This document shows, piece after piece, positions 8,229 through 15,076 of a stretch of DNA of 64,000 nt; within the stretch, counting starts at the first letter, position 1; the number at the start of each line of letters is the position of its first letter. The DNA comes from Novosphingobium flavum. GTDB lineage: Bacteria > Pseudomonadota > Alphaproteobacteria > Sphingomonadales > Sphingomonadaceae. The notes beneath the pieces were generated by a model. The model searched no databases. It was not told the origin of the DNA and saw only the letters and a program-made list of their open reading frames with translations. Location of the stretch: NCBI RefSeq assembly GCF_014230315.1, contig NZ_JACLAW010000006.1, forward strand, positions 1 through 64,000, written 5' to 3'. The translations under genes were made by a program, and so were the position numbers.

Positions 8229-8693
8229 TCAGCTTCCCAGCGGCCGCCCGAGGTCGCGCAAGGCCCAGCCATAGGCGCTCGCGGTGCACAGCACGCGCGG
8301 GCTTTCCTCCGCTCCGGTCAGCCGGGCAAGATGGCGCCGCGCGCGCGGCTCGTCGGCCGGGGCATGGCGCAGGACCGCGAGGATGCGCGCCTCGTCCGCG
8401 GTCATCTTGCGGCAACAGCCCGGCGCCAGCGCGATGGTCCGCGCCGCGCCTGCCGACAGTTCGAGCATGGTCGCCCGCAGCAGGACCAGCGGACGGCGAA
8501 AGCCAATGCCGAAACCGTTGAACATCGCATTGGCCGCCACGGCGTCGTTCAGCCCGGCAAGCGCCATCCGCCGCAGCGCGAACAGGGTCAGGCGGTCGGC
8601 CGCCCCCTGCGGTGCGTTGAGCAGGGCGCGGCGCGAGCTGGTGCGGCGCAGGGCCGGGATCTGGGCGGAAGCGGGGGCGGGGCGGGTGGCCAT
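8229..8693 (-). CDS. Conserved sphingomonad protein (DUF6628-like), function unknown
   Basis: The 154-residue protein has a conserved-looking core: LTLFALRRMALAGLNDAVAA, then FGIGFRRPLVLLRATMLELS, then a cysteine pair in IALAPGCCRKMTADEARIL. It has no signal peptide or membrane helix. I associate this pattern with DUF6628, from memory only. The Cys-Cys pair together with the Fur-like palindrome 29 bp upstream of the start hints at an iron-linked role, which is an inference. It is divergent from the histidine kinase. Confidence 0.7.
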   Translation of the reverse strand: MATRPAPASAQIPALRRTSSRRALLNAPQGAADRLTLFALRRMALAGLNDAVAANAMFNGFGIGFRRPLVLLRATMLELSAGAARTIALAPGCCRKMTADEARILAVLRHAPADEPRARRHLARLTGAEESPRVLCTASAYGWALRDLGRPLGS

Positions 8694-8721
8694 GGGGGTC
8701 TCCTTGCTGACGAGGCATAAC

Positions 8722-8742
8722 TGCTAATGCGAAGCGTTTGCA
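8722..8742 (-). promoter_or_regulatory. Candidate Fur-family operator
   Basis: This is a 21-bp imperfect palindrome with halves TGCTAATGC and GCGTTTGCA around GAA; 7 of 10 base pairs are symmetric. It resembles the TGC-AAT-containing Fur/Mur-type sites of alphaproteobacteria. It sits 29-49 bp upstream of the minus-strand gene start at 8693, where it could block RNA polymerase. Confidence 0.4.
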
Positions 8743-8910
8743 ACAACAAGGGGCAAATTGTCGCGGCGGGTCGCTGGTGTCGTCCCGTGCTGCGGCGAGC
8801 CGAGCGGAACCTGAATCGATTGCCGGCGTTAGCCATTTGCGGGGTTGGGCATTTCCGGTTGTGAAACCGGCACCGGACGGTCATTCCAGCTTCAGAAGTC
8901 GACACGTGCA

Positions 8911-10260
8911 ATGGAACCCTTGATGGACGCAGGCTCCCTGCTCGCCGCTATTGTCGAATGCTCGAGCGATGCGATCGTGGGCAAGTCGCTCGACAGCACG
9001 GTCCTGAGCTGGAACGCGGCGGCCGAGCGGATCTTCGGCTATACGGCCGAGGAAATGATCGGCCAGTCGATCCGCTGTCTGATCCCCTGCGACCGCCAGG
9101 CGGAGGAAGACCGCATCCTCGCCGCGATCTCGGCGGGCGAGCGCATTCCCACCTTCGACACGGTCCGGCGCCACAAGGACGGCAGCGACGTCCACGTCGC
9201 GGTCACCGTCTCGCCGGTTTATGATCAGGCCGGCCATGTCGTTGCCGCCAGCAAGATCGCGCGCGACATCACCGAAAGCCGCCGGGTCAAGCAGGCACTG
9301 GCCGACAGCGAGAACCGCTTCCGGCTGATGGCCGACAATATCACCCAACTTGCCTGGATCGCCGGGCCCGACGGCGCCCTCACCTGGTACAACCGGCGGT
9401 GGTACGACTATACTGGCACCGATTTCGAGCAGATGCAGGGCTGGGGCTGGCAGGCGGTCCATCACCCGGATCACGTCGAGGCGGTGACCGCGAAGTTTCG
9501 CGGCTGCGTGGAGAGCGGGACCGAGTGGGAGGACACGTTCCCGCTGCGCGGTTCGGATGGCCGCTACCGCTGGTTCCTCTCGCGCGCCGTGCCGATGCGG
9601 GGGGCGACCGGGCAGATCTACTGCTGGTTCGGCACCAATACCGACATCACCGAACAGCGCGAGGCGGAGAAGCGGATCGAGCTGCTGATGCTCGAGGTCA
9701 ATCACCGCTCCAAGAACATGCTGGCGATGATCCAGTCGCTGGCCCGCCGCTCGGCCAACAACGCGGCAGGGCAGGGCGATTTCGTGGCGCGGCTGGAGCG
9801 GCGCATCGGCGGCCTCGCGGCCAACCAGGACCTGCTGGTGCGGCGCGCCTGGTCGAATATCCCGGTGGCCGAACTCATCGAGGTCCAGCTCGGCTTCCTT
9901 GGCGAATCGATCGCTCAGGTGACCCGGACCGGCGAGGCGCTCGCGGTCACCCCCACCGCGGCGGAAACGATCGGCATGACCCTGCACGAACTGGCCACCA
10001 ATGCCCTGAAATATGGCGCCCTCTCCGTTCCCGAGGGCCGGGTCGGGATCGCCTGGGGGCGCGACGCCGACGGCGCGGTATTGATGAGCTGGACCGAATC
10101 CGGCGGGCCGCCGGTAACCGAGCCCGTGGTCCACGGTTTCGGCAGCCGCCTGATCACCGACGTCCCGCGCGGCAAGCTGCGCGCGCGGGTGGAGACCAGC
10201 TATCCGCCCGGCGGCTTTCGCTGGGAGATGGCCTGTCCGGCCGCCGGGGTGCTCGCCTGA
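8911..10260 (+). CDS. PAS-PAS HWE-family sensor histidine kinase
   Basis: The 449-residue soluble kinase has two PAS domains (about residues 10-125, ending KIARDITESRR, and 135-255, ending NTDITEQREA). An HWE-type kinase core follows: the phosphoacceptor His in LEVNHRSKNMLAMIQSL, the N-box LHELATNALKYGALS, and a W-x-E motif in SWTESGGPPV. There are no membrane segments, so it senses a cytoplasmic cue; these PAS domains may bind flavin or haem, but no LOV NCRFLQ motif is present. ATG 8911 is preferred over TTG 8845, though no strong ribosome-binding site marks either; ATG 8923 is also possible. No response regulator is adjacent. Confidence 0.87.
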   Translation: MEPLMDAGSLLAAIVECSSDAIVGKSLDSTVLSWNAAAERIFGYTAEEMIGQSIRCLIPCDRQAEEDRILAAISAGERIPTFDTVRRHKDGSDVHVAVTVSPVYDQAGHVVAASKIARDITESRRVKQALADSENRFRLMADNITQLAWIAGPDGALTWYNRRWYDYTGTDFEQMQGWGWQAVHHPDHVEAVTAKFRGCVESGTEWEDTFPLRGSDGRYRWFLSRAVPMRGATGQIYCWFGTNTDITEQREAEKRIELLMLEVNHRSKNMLAMIQSLARRSANNAAGQGDFVARLERRIGGLAANQDLLVRRAWSNIPVAELIEVQLGFLGESIAQVTRTGEALAVTPTAAETIGMTLHELATNALKYGALSVPEGRVGIAWGRDADGAVLMSWTESGGPPVTEPVVHGFGSRLITDVPRGKLRARVETSYPPGGFRWEMACPAAGVLA

Positions 10261-10345
10261 AGGACGGCCGCAGCGAAAATTGCCCGCCGAATTGGAACCG
10301 CCCGGCGTCAAAGTGGGTTTTCCAGATGGCACGGAAAGGGTAGCT

Positions 10346-10753
10346 ATGTCCCTCATGAAGGAACTGTTCCAGCATGCTGCCCTGACCGAGGACGTCACCG
10401 TGCGAGTCGCGGTGAATTTCCTGCCGGAACAGTCGCGGATCGATGCGGGCAAGTGGTTCTGGGTCTATCACATCCGGATCGAGAATGATTCGGACCAGCC
10501 GATCCGCCTGCTCACCCGCCACTGGCGAATCACCGACGGCCACGGCCTCGTCTCGATCGTCGAGGGGGAGGGCGTCGTCGGCGAACAGCCGCTGATCACG
10601 CCGGGCCACAGCCATGACTATGTCTCGGGCTGCCCGCTCAACACCCCGCACGGTTCGATGGAGGGCCACTACACCTTCCAGCGCGGCGACGGTTCGCGCT
10701 TCGAGGTGGCGATCCCCTACTTCCCCCTTGCCGCGCCCGCCACGGCGGGTTGA
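10346..10753 (+). CDS. apaG: ApaG-family protein
   Basis: The 135-residue protein has the ApaG fibronectin-III-like fold: VRVAVNFLPEQS, FWVYHIRIENDSD, LLTRHWRITDGHG, VVGEQPLITPG, YVSGCPLNTPHGSMEGHYTF. ApaG is tied to Co2+/Mg2+ resistance in enteric bacteria, but its biochemical role is unsettled. The start is ATG 10346, with AAAGGG 6 bases upstream. It lies downstream of the kinase with an 85-bp gap and belongs to the metZ neighbourhood seen in alphaproteobacteria. Confidence 0.9.
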   Translation: MSLMKELFQHAALTEDVTVRVAVNFLPEQSRIDAGKWFWVYHIRIENDSDQPIRLLTRHWRITDGHGLVSIVEGEGVVGEQPLITPGHSHDYVSGCPLNTPHGSMEGHYTFQRGDGSRFEVAIPYFPLAAPATAG

Positions 10754-10826
10754 AGCGGGCGGCGGCGCGGGTAGCACGCCCAGCCTGCTTTACCTTGCCG
10801 CAACCGCGCACTAGATCAGGGCCAAG

Positions 10827-11615
10827 ATGAAGCGCACCCACCTGCCGCTCAATGCCCTGCGCGTGTTCGATGCCGCCGCGCGCCACCTCTCGTTCACCCG
10901 CGCGGCGGACGAGCTGGCGGTGACCCCGGCGGCCGTCGGCCAGCAGATCCGCGCGCTCGAGGACCTGCTCGGCGTGGTCCTGTTCCGCCGCACCTCCAAG
11001 GGCCTCGAACTGACCGAGGAGGCTTCCGCCGGGCTCGAACCGCTGCGCACCGGCTTCCTCCATTTCGAGGATGCGGTCCAGGCGATGCAGGCCGGTCAGG
11101 CCAGCCACGTCTATACCATTGCCGCGCCGCGCGATTTCTTCGCCACGTGGCTCGCCCCGCGCCTCGCCGCCTTCCGCGCCGCCCATCCCGAGGTGCGCTA
11201 CGTCCTCGTCGATGGCGAGCAGTCCGATTTCACCGAGGCCAACCTCGATCTCGCCGTGCGCTGGACCGAGGGACCGGGCGAACTCGAAGGGCTCCCGCTC
11301 GGCCCCGCCCGCCGCGTTACCGTGGGTGAGGGGGCGTGGATCGCCTGGCCCGGCGATCCGGCGCCGCAGGGCGAAGGCGCGGAAGAACCGCCGGTCCACG
11401 TCGGCGATGCCGGGCTGGCCCTCTCGGCCGCGGCCTCTGGCCTGGGCCGCGCCCGCGTTCCGCACTTGCTGGCCGAGGCCTGGCTCGCCGCCGGCCGGAT
11501 CGCCGACCTGGGTGAGGTGGAGGACTGCCGCCGGGGCTACTGGCTGGTCGCCCCGCTGCCGCAGTGGCGCCAGAAGAAGGTCAAGGCCCTCGTCGCGGCG
11601 CTGACGGCGGACTGA
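10827..11615 (+). CDS. LysR-family transcriptional regulator (GcvA-like, short)
   Basis: The N-terminal winged helix-turn-helix (residues 1-62) reads LPLNALRVFDAAARHLSFTR, then ELAVTPAAVGQQIRALEDLLG, typical of GcvA/AmpR-type LysR proteins. The effector domain starts near residue 90 (YTIAAPRDFFATWLAPRL). At 262 residues it is about 35 shorter than usual, with a compressed middle of the effector domain. Its target is not evident, since the divergent promoter arrangement typical of LysR genes is absent. A strong terminator follows. Confidence 0.87.
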   Translation: MKRTHLPLNALRVFDAAARHLSFTRAADELAVTPAAVGQQIRALEDLLGVVLFRRTSKGLELTEEASAGLEPLRTGFLHFEDAVQAMQAGQASHVYTIAAPRDFFATWLAPRLAAFRAAHPEVRYVLVDGEQSDFTEANLDLAVRWTEGPGELEGLPLGPARRVTVGEGAWIAWPGDPAPQGEGAEEPPVHVGDAGLALSAAASGLGRARVPHLLAEAWLAAGRIADLGEVEDCRRGYWLVAPLPQWRQKKVKALVAALTAD

Positions 11616-11624
11616 TCCCCACAA

Positions 11625-11650
11625 AAAAGGGCGGCCCCGGCCGCCCTTTT
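11625..11650. terminator. Bidirectional rho-independent terminator
   Basis: AAAAGGGCGGCC and GGCCGCCCTTTT form a near-perfect 12-bp palindrome around CC. It has A and T tracts on both sides, so it can end both the LysR gene and the convergent minus-strand gene. Confidence 0.9.
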
Positions 11651-11676
11651 CCGTTGGTCGCTGCCCCGGCCGCGCC

Positions 11677-11958
11677 TTAGCGCTTCTTGCGATAATACCG
11701 GCCGCAGTTCTTGTTGTACTTGTTGCGGGCAATCTCGTGCCCGGCCACGCCGCCGCCCACCGCGCCGACGATCGTGCCGCCCGCGCCGCCCAGCAGGACA
11801 TTGCCGAGCACCGCACCGCCGACCGCGCCGATTGCCGCGCCTTCGGTCTTGTTCAGGCGCTTGCAGGTGCGCGCCTCGGCGCTGGTCGAGGCCCCGGCGA
11901 GGGCAAGGGCAAAGGCCGCAGCCGTCACCGAGGAGAGAGCGAAAGAAGAGCGTTTCAT
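11677..11958 (-). CDS. Glycine-zipper 2TM-type small secreted protein
   Basis: The 93-residue protein has a signal peptide (MKRSSFALSSVTAAAFALAL, probable cleavage after SAEA), a Gly-rich segment with GAAIGAVGGAVLGNVLLGG and TIVGAVGGGVAGHEIA, and a basic tail ending NCGRYYRKKR. The repeated small-xxx-small pattern is that of glycine-zipper proteins in the cell envelope, whose functions are mostly unknown. The start is ATG 11958 with AAGGAAA upstream. It is divergent from the DUF2490-type gene, and the PHO-box-like sites lie in the shared intergenic region. Confidence 0.8.
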   Translation of the reverse strand: MKRSSFALSSVTAAAFALALAGASTSAEARTCKRLNKTEGAAIGAVGGAVLGNVLLGGAGGTIVGAVGGGVAGHEIARNKYNKNCGRYYRKKR

Positions 11959-12071
11959 GGTCGTTTCCTTGGCAGAATGCGTAAACTGTCCCCCGTTGAA
12001 CGCATCCTGCCCGGATAAGTGCCCGAAGAAAAGGGCCGCGCGCCGCCCCGGCCCCGGATCATGTCCGGCCG

Positions 12072-12120
12072 GTGTCATAAATATGTCCGAAATGTCTCTG
12101 AACTGTCACACAAGCGTCAT
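12072..12120 (+). promoter_or_regulatory. Tandem PHO-box-like PhoB sites
   Basis: CTGTCACACAAGCGTCAT (12103-12120) matches the 7-4-7 PHO box layout (consensus CTGTCAT, 4 bases, CTGTCAT). A second, weaker box, GTGTCATAAATATGTCCG, lies at 12072-12089. The TGTC cores recur at 11-nt spacing (12073 to 12084, and 12104 to 12115), the helical period expected for PhoB dimers. The proximal box ends 39 bp before the ATG at 12160. Confidence 0.65.
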
Positions 12121-12159
12121 AACGGGCCTCATCGACAATGCCGCAGAGGCCCTTTCTCC

Positions 12160-12825
12160 ATGAAGAAGCTCGCAATTGCCCTCGTCCCCCTTGCCGCCGT
12201 GGGCCTTTCCGCCCCGGCCATGGCCGATGACACCCAGGCCTGGGGCACGGTTGCCGTCACCGTCGCGCTCGGCGGCCCGTGGCGCGTGTCGAACGAGACC
12301 GTCGTGCGCACAAGCGACGCCAAGGGGCTCTACGAGGTCGAGAACAACCTCCTGCTCGGCTACAAGGTCAAGAACGTCACCGTCGCCGCCGGCTACACCC
12401 ACGATCCGAACTATTCGCACGGCAGCTTCACCGCGATGGAACACCGCGTGCGCTCGCAGGTCCAGGTCGACAACTTCGCCGCGCTTGGCCCGGTGAAGCT
12501 GAGCGGACGGATGCGGATGGAAACGCGTTGGCGTGATGGCACCGTCGGCACCGGCTGGCGCCTGCGTCCCTACATCAAGGCCTCGCTGCCGATCTACGGC
12601 AAGACCACGCTCAACCTCTCGAACGAGCCGTTCATCGACCTTGGCCGCACCTCGTTCCAGAAGACCGACGGGCTGGACCGGATGCGCACCGTGCTGTCGG
12701 TCTCGACCCCGCTGTCCAAGCACATCTCGCTCGAGGCCGGCTACCTCAACCAGCACACTTTCGTGCGCGCCGGCGCCGATACCGACGATCACGTCGCCAT
12801 GCTGAGCCTCTCCGCGACTTACTGA
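12160..12825 (+). CDS. Outer-membrane beta-barrel protein, DUF2490-type
   Basis: The 221-residue protein has a clear signal peptide (MKKLAIALVPLAAVGLSAPA, cleavage after AMA). A series of short alternating strands follows, rich in aromatic-flanked repeats such as LLGYKVKNVTVAAGYTH and RMRMETRWRDG, ending in a C-terminal LSATY-type signal with a terminal aromatic residue. It is predicted to be a small outer-membrane barrel, and its substrate is unknown. The PHO-box-like sites upstream and the facing pstS gene suggest induction under phosphate limitation. A terminator follows 21 bp after the stop. Confidence 0.8.
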   Translation: MKKLAIALVPLAAVGLSAPAMADDTQAWGTVAVTVALGGPWRVSNETVVRTSDAKGLYEVENNLLLGYKVKNVTVAAGYTHDPNYSHGSFTAMEHRVRSQVQVDNFAALGPVKLSGRMRMETRWRDGTVGTGWRLRPYIKASLPIYGKTTLNLSNEPFIDLGRTSFQKTDGLDRMRTVLSVSTPLSKHISLEAGYLNQHTFVRAGADTDDHVAMLSLSATY

Positions 12826-12846
12826 TCGCAGGAGCAACCCAACAGC

Positions 12847-12885
12847 AAAAGGCCGCCGGGGAAGCGCTCCCCGGCGGCCTTTTTC
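12847..12885 (+). terminator. Rho-independent terminator of the DUF2490-type gene
   Basis: A 16-bp stem (AAAAGGCCGCCGGGGA with TCCCCGGCGGCCTTTT) around an AGCGC loop is followed directly by T residues. It could also work on the minus strand. Confidence 0.9.
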
Positions 12886-12923
12886 GTGCCTGTGCGGCCA
12901 GCCGCGCGCGGCGGGCGTCAATG

Positions 12924-12958
12924 AAAAGACCACCGGCTCCGCAGCGAAGCCGGTGGTC
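12924..12958 (-). terminator. Probable terminator of pstS
   Basis: GACCACCGGCT (12928-12938) and AGCCGGTGGTC (12948-12958) form a perfect 11-bp stem. On the minus strand it is followed by CTTTTC, fitting a terminator for transcripts coming from pstS 130 bp away. There is no T tract on the plus strand. Confidence 0.65.
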
Positions 12959-12990
12959 CTGAAGCCTTGTCGGCCCGATCTCGAACACCC

Positions 12991-13058
12991 GTCATTGCGC
13001 GGGGCGAAGCCCCGCGGCAATCCAGGGCGGCTTTGCGCCGGGGCCTGGATTGCCGCGC
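12991..13058. repeat. Palindromic repeat between pstS and its terminator
   Basis: GCGGCAATCCAGG (13014-13026) and CCTGGATTGCCGC (13044-13056) form a perfect 13-bp inverted repeat. It is preceded by a GCGGGGC/GCCCCGC hairpin at about 12999-13014. The CAATCCAGG core resembles a repeat family I know from alphaproteobacterial intergenic regions. It lies within the pstS 3' untranslated region. Confidence 0.6.
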
Positions 13059-13088
13059 GGCCTGTGGCCGCTCGCCGCCCGAGGGTGT

Positions 13089-14135
13089 TTACTTCAGCTC
13101 GGCCGGGTCCAGCGCGGTCAGCTTGGCCGCAATGTCGGCGCTCTTGGCCTGGATGTCGGCGGGCGAGACGACCATCCCGGCCTTGGCCAGCAGCCCGTCC
13201 TTGCCCCACGACTTGGTCCACTCGGCTACGAATTCCTTCAGGCCGCGGATCGCGTCGACGTGAGCCAGCTTGACGTAGATGTAGAGCGGGCGCGCGCCGG
13301 GGTAGGAGAAGTCCGAGATCGACTGGTAGGTCGGGACCACGCCGTTGATCGTCAGGCCGCGCAGCTTGTCGGCGTTCTCTTCCAGATAGGAATAGCCGAA
13401 GATGCCGACCGCGGCCGGGTTGGCTTCCAGCTTCTGGACGATCAGGTTGTCGTTCTCACCCATGTCGACATAGGCGCCGTCGCCGCGCACCTCGGTGCAG
13501 ATCTTGTCGTGCTTCTCGGCGTCGCTGTCCTTGAGCGCCTTCATCTCGGCGTTCTCGTCACAGCCCTTGGCCATGATCAGTTCCTTCATGGCATCGCGCG
13601 TGCCCGAGGTCGACGGCGGCCCATAGACCATGATCGGTTCCTTGGGCAGCTTGGGGTTGACGTCGGACCACAGCTTGGCCGTGTTCGGCTTGCCATAAGG
13701 ATTGGCGGCGAGCGCCTTGTAGATGTCCTCGCGGGTGAGCGCGAAGGCCGAGGGGCCGCTGGCCGCTTCGGCAAAGGCGATCCCGTCAAGGCCGACCTGG
13801 ATCTCGGCGATCTTGTCGACGCCGTTCTTGGCGCATTCCTCGAACTCGGACTTCTTGATCCGGCGCGAGGCATTCTCGATGTCGGGATACTGCGCGCCGA
13901 CGCCGGCGCAGAACAGCTTCATCCCCGCGCCCGTGCCGGTCGATTCGATGATCGGGCTCTTGATGTCCGGGCTCGACTTGGCGAGCTGGTCGGCCACCGC
14001 CTTGGCGAAAGGATAGACGGTCGAGCTGCCCACCGCGCGGATCTGGTCGCGCGAACCGCTGCCGGCGCCGCCACAGGCCGAAACCAGCGCGCAGGCTGCG
14101 ACCGCGCTGCTCATCACCACGAACTTCTTCATCAT
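13089..14135 (-). CDS. pstS: Phosphate ABC transporter substrate-binding lipoprotein
   Basis: The 348-residue periplasmic binding protein has a lipoprotein signal MMKKFVVMSSAVAACALVSAC with lipobox LVSAC, then the PBP-like fold beginning IRAVGSSTVYPFAKAVADQL. Phosphate-contacting motifs include GSSTVYP, ESTGTGAGMKLFC and GPPSTSGTRDAMKEL. It captures periplasmic phosphate for PstCAB, whose genes are not in the window. The second ATG at 14132 is equally possible, since AAAGG lies 7 bases before it. A PHO-box-like site lies 47-64 bp upstream. The gene is monocistronic as far as can be seen. Confidence 0.93.
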   Translation of the reverse strand: MMKKFVVMSSAVAACALVSACGGAGSGSRDQIRAVGSSTVYPFAKAVADQLAKSSPDIKSPIIESTGTGAGMKLFCAGVGAQYPDIENASRRIKKSEFEECAKNGVDKIAEIQVGLDGIAFAEAASGPSAFALTREDIYKALAANPYGKPNTAKLWSDVNPKLPKEPIMVYGPPSTSGTRDAMKELIMAKGCDENAEMKALKDSDAEKHDKICTEVRGDGAYVDMGENDNLIVQKLEANPAAVGIFGYSYLEENADKLRGLTINGVVPTYQSISDFSYPGARPLYIYVKLAHVDAIRGLKEFVAEWTKSWGKDGLLAKAGMVVSPADIQAKSADIAAKLTALDPAELK

Positions 14136-14181
14136 CGTGCCTTTCTGCACCCGTTGGATGGCGGGCCAATGCATCCGCATT

Positions 14182-14199
14182 ATGACACGCGTGTGACAC
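14182..14199 (-). promoter_or_regulatory. PHO-box-like site upstream of pstS
   Basis: On the minus strand this reads GTGTCACACGCGTGTCAT, a 7-4-7 pair of TGTCA repeats as in PhoB-bound PHO boxes. Its near edge is 47 bp from the pstS ATG, suitable for a PhoB-activated promoter. Confidence 0.7.
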
Positions 14200-14355
14200 C
14201 GACATGGCCCTCGCGGCACGGTGCGAACGACCAATGCCCGCTGCGCAGGATTTCCAGCCGAAAGCAGGCGGTCAGGACACGCAAACATATTTGTCGTTGG
14301 AAAAATCACACCGGCGGGAGATTGACTCCCAAGTGGCGGTCCACAAGATGTAAAT

Positions 14356-14802
14356 ATGGATCAAGCACCGCCAATTTGGATGCCTTTCGCCGCATTCGGC
14401 TGGATCGCTGTGGTGGTCGGGATATCAATCATATACCGTCGCCGCGCAGGGAAGCCCATTTACCCGAAGCTGCCGCCTGATGTTTTATATGCTGAGCGGT
14501 GGGCGTCCGGACCTTTCGCTTCCAACTGCCTAATGGTCGCGGTTACATCGGCCAGTGTTTCTGTTGTTCCAAAATTCCCATTTAATCTCATGTTTTTGGC
14601 GGAAATATACGGTCTGGAGCGATCCATTCCTATTGAAAGCATCAGCGCAGTTCAGCGAACGAGAAGCATCTTGGGGAACAATGTGGCGGTAACTTATGGC
14701 GTCGACCGCAAAACGCTGCGCCTACGGCTTAACAAGCCTGACCAGTTCTTAAACGCGTTACGCAAGCTAGTAAGCCCCACAGCGACTTTGAACGGCAGCT
14801 AA
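14356..14802 (+). CDS. Hypothetical membrane-anchored protein, PH-like C-terminus
   Basis: The 148-residue protein has an N-terminal membrane helix (FGWIAVVVGISIIYRRR). A soluble region then ends IPIESISAVQRTRSILGNN and VAVTYGVDRKTLRLRLNKPD. The alternating strands and terminal FLNALRKL helix are reminiscent of bacterial PH domains; this is tentative. The G+C content is visibly lower than its neighbours (runs such as TTTTATATGC and TTTTTGGCGG), which suggests recent acquisition. No ribosome-binding site is obvious. It is bounded by pstS and by two dispersed repeats. Confidence 0.6.
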   Translation: MDQAPPIWMPFAAFGWIAVVVGISIIYRRRAGKPIYPKLPPDVLYAERWASGPFASNCLMVAVTSASVSVVPKFPFNLMFLAEIYGLERSIPIESISAVQRTRSILGNNVAVTYGVDRKTLRLRLNKPDQFLNALRKLVSPTATLNGS

Positions 14803-14853
14803 CCCCAACTTTCCAGTCTCACACTCGCAATCGTGGACACTTCAATAGGCGTC

Positions 14854-14932
14854 GCCCCGGACTTGATCCGGGGCCCCGCTGCCTTCAGCGACGGTGGTGA
14901 GAAAGAGCGGGATCCCGGATCAAGTCCGGGAT
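14854..14932. repeat. Palindromic repeat (family C)
   Basis: CCCGGACTTGATCCGGG (14856-14872) is itself palindromic and is the exact reverse complement of CCCGGATCAAGTCCGGG (14914-14930). The arms extend imperfectly to about 27 bp each. They would form a long hairpin in the region between two hypothetical genes. Confidence 0.75.
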
Positions 14933-15009
14933 GACGGGGGTGGCAGCAAGCCCGACCATTCCTGCCACTGGCGGCCATGGAGCACCGGGCCGCAGCCCGC
15001 CACCCAAAC

Positions 15010-15076
15010 CCCCTCCCGCAGGCGGGAGGGGCAGCGAGACTTGCGCCTAAACGGGGTTAGTCGCAGCGGGGCGGGC
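15010..15076. repeat. REP-like element, copy B2
   Basis: CCCCTCCC-GCAGGC-GGGAGGGG, then GCAGCGAG, then after about 22 bp CGCAGCGGGGCGGGCC. This is the same module order as copy B1 at 5335-5394. Its right end covers the last codons and stop of the minus-strand hypothetical gene. Confidence 0.7.

Noticed and set aside
13050..14480. A 476-codon plus-strand frame opposite pstS
   Set aside because: The translation is repetitive (Arg, Gly, Leu and Val-rich) and lies antisense to a clear pstS with signal peptide and ribosome-binding site.
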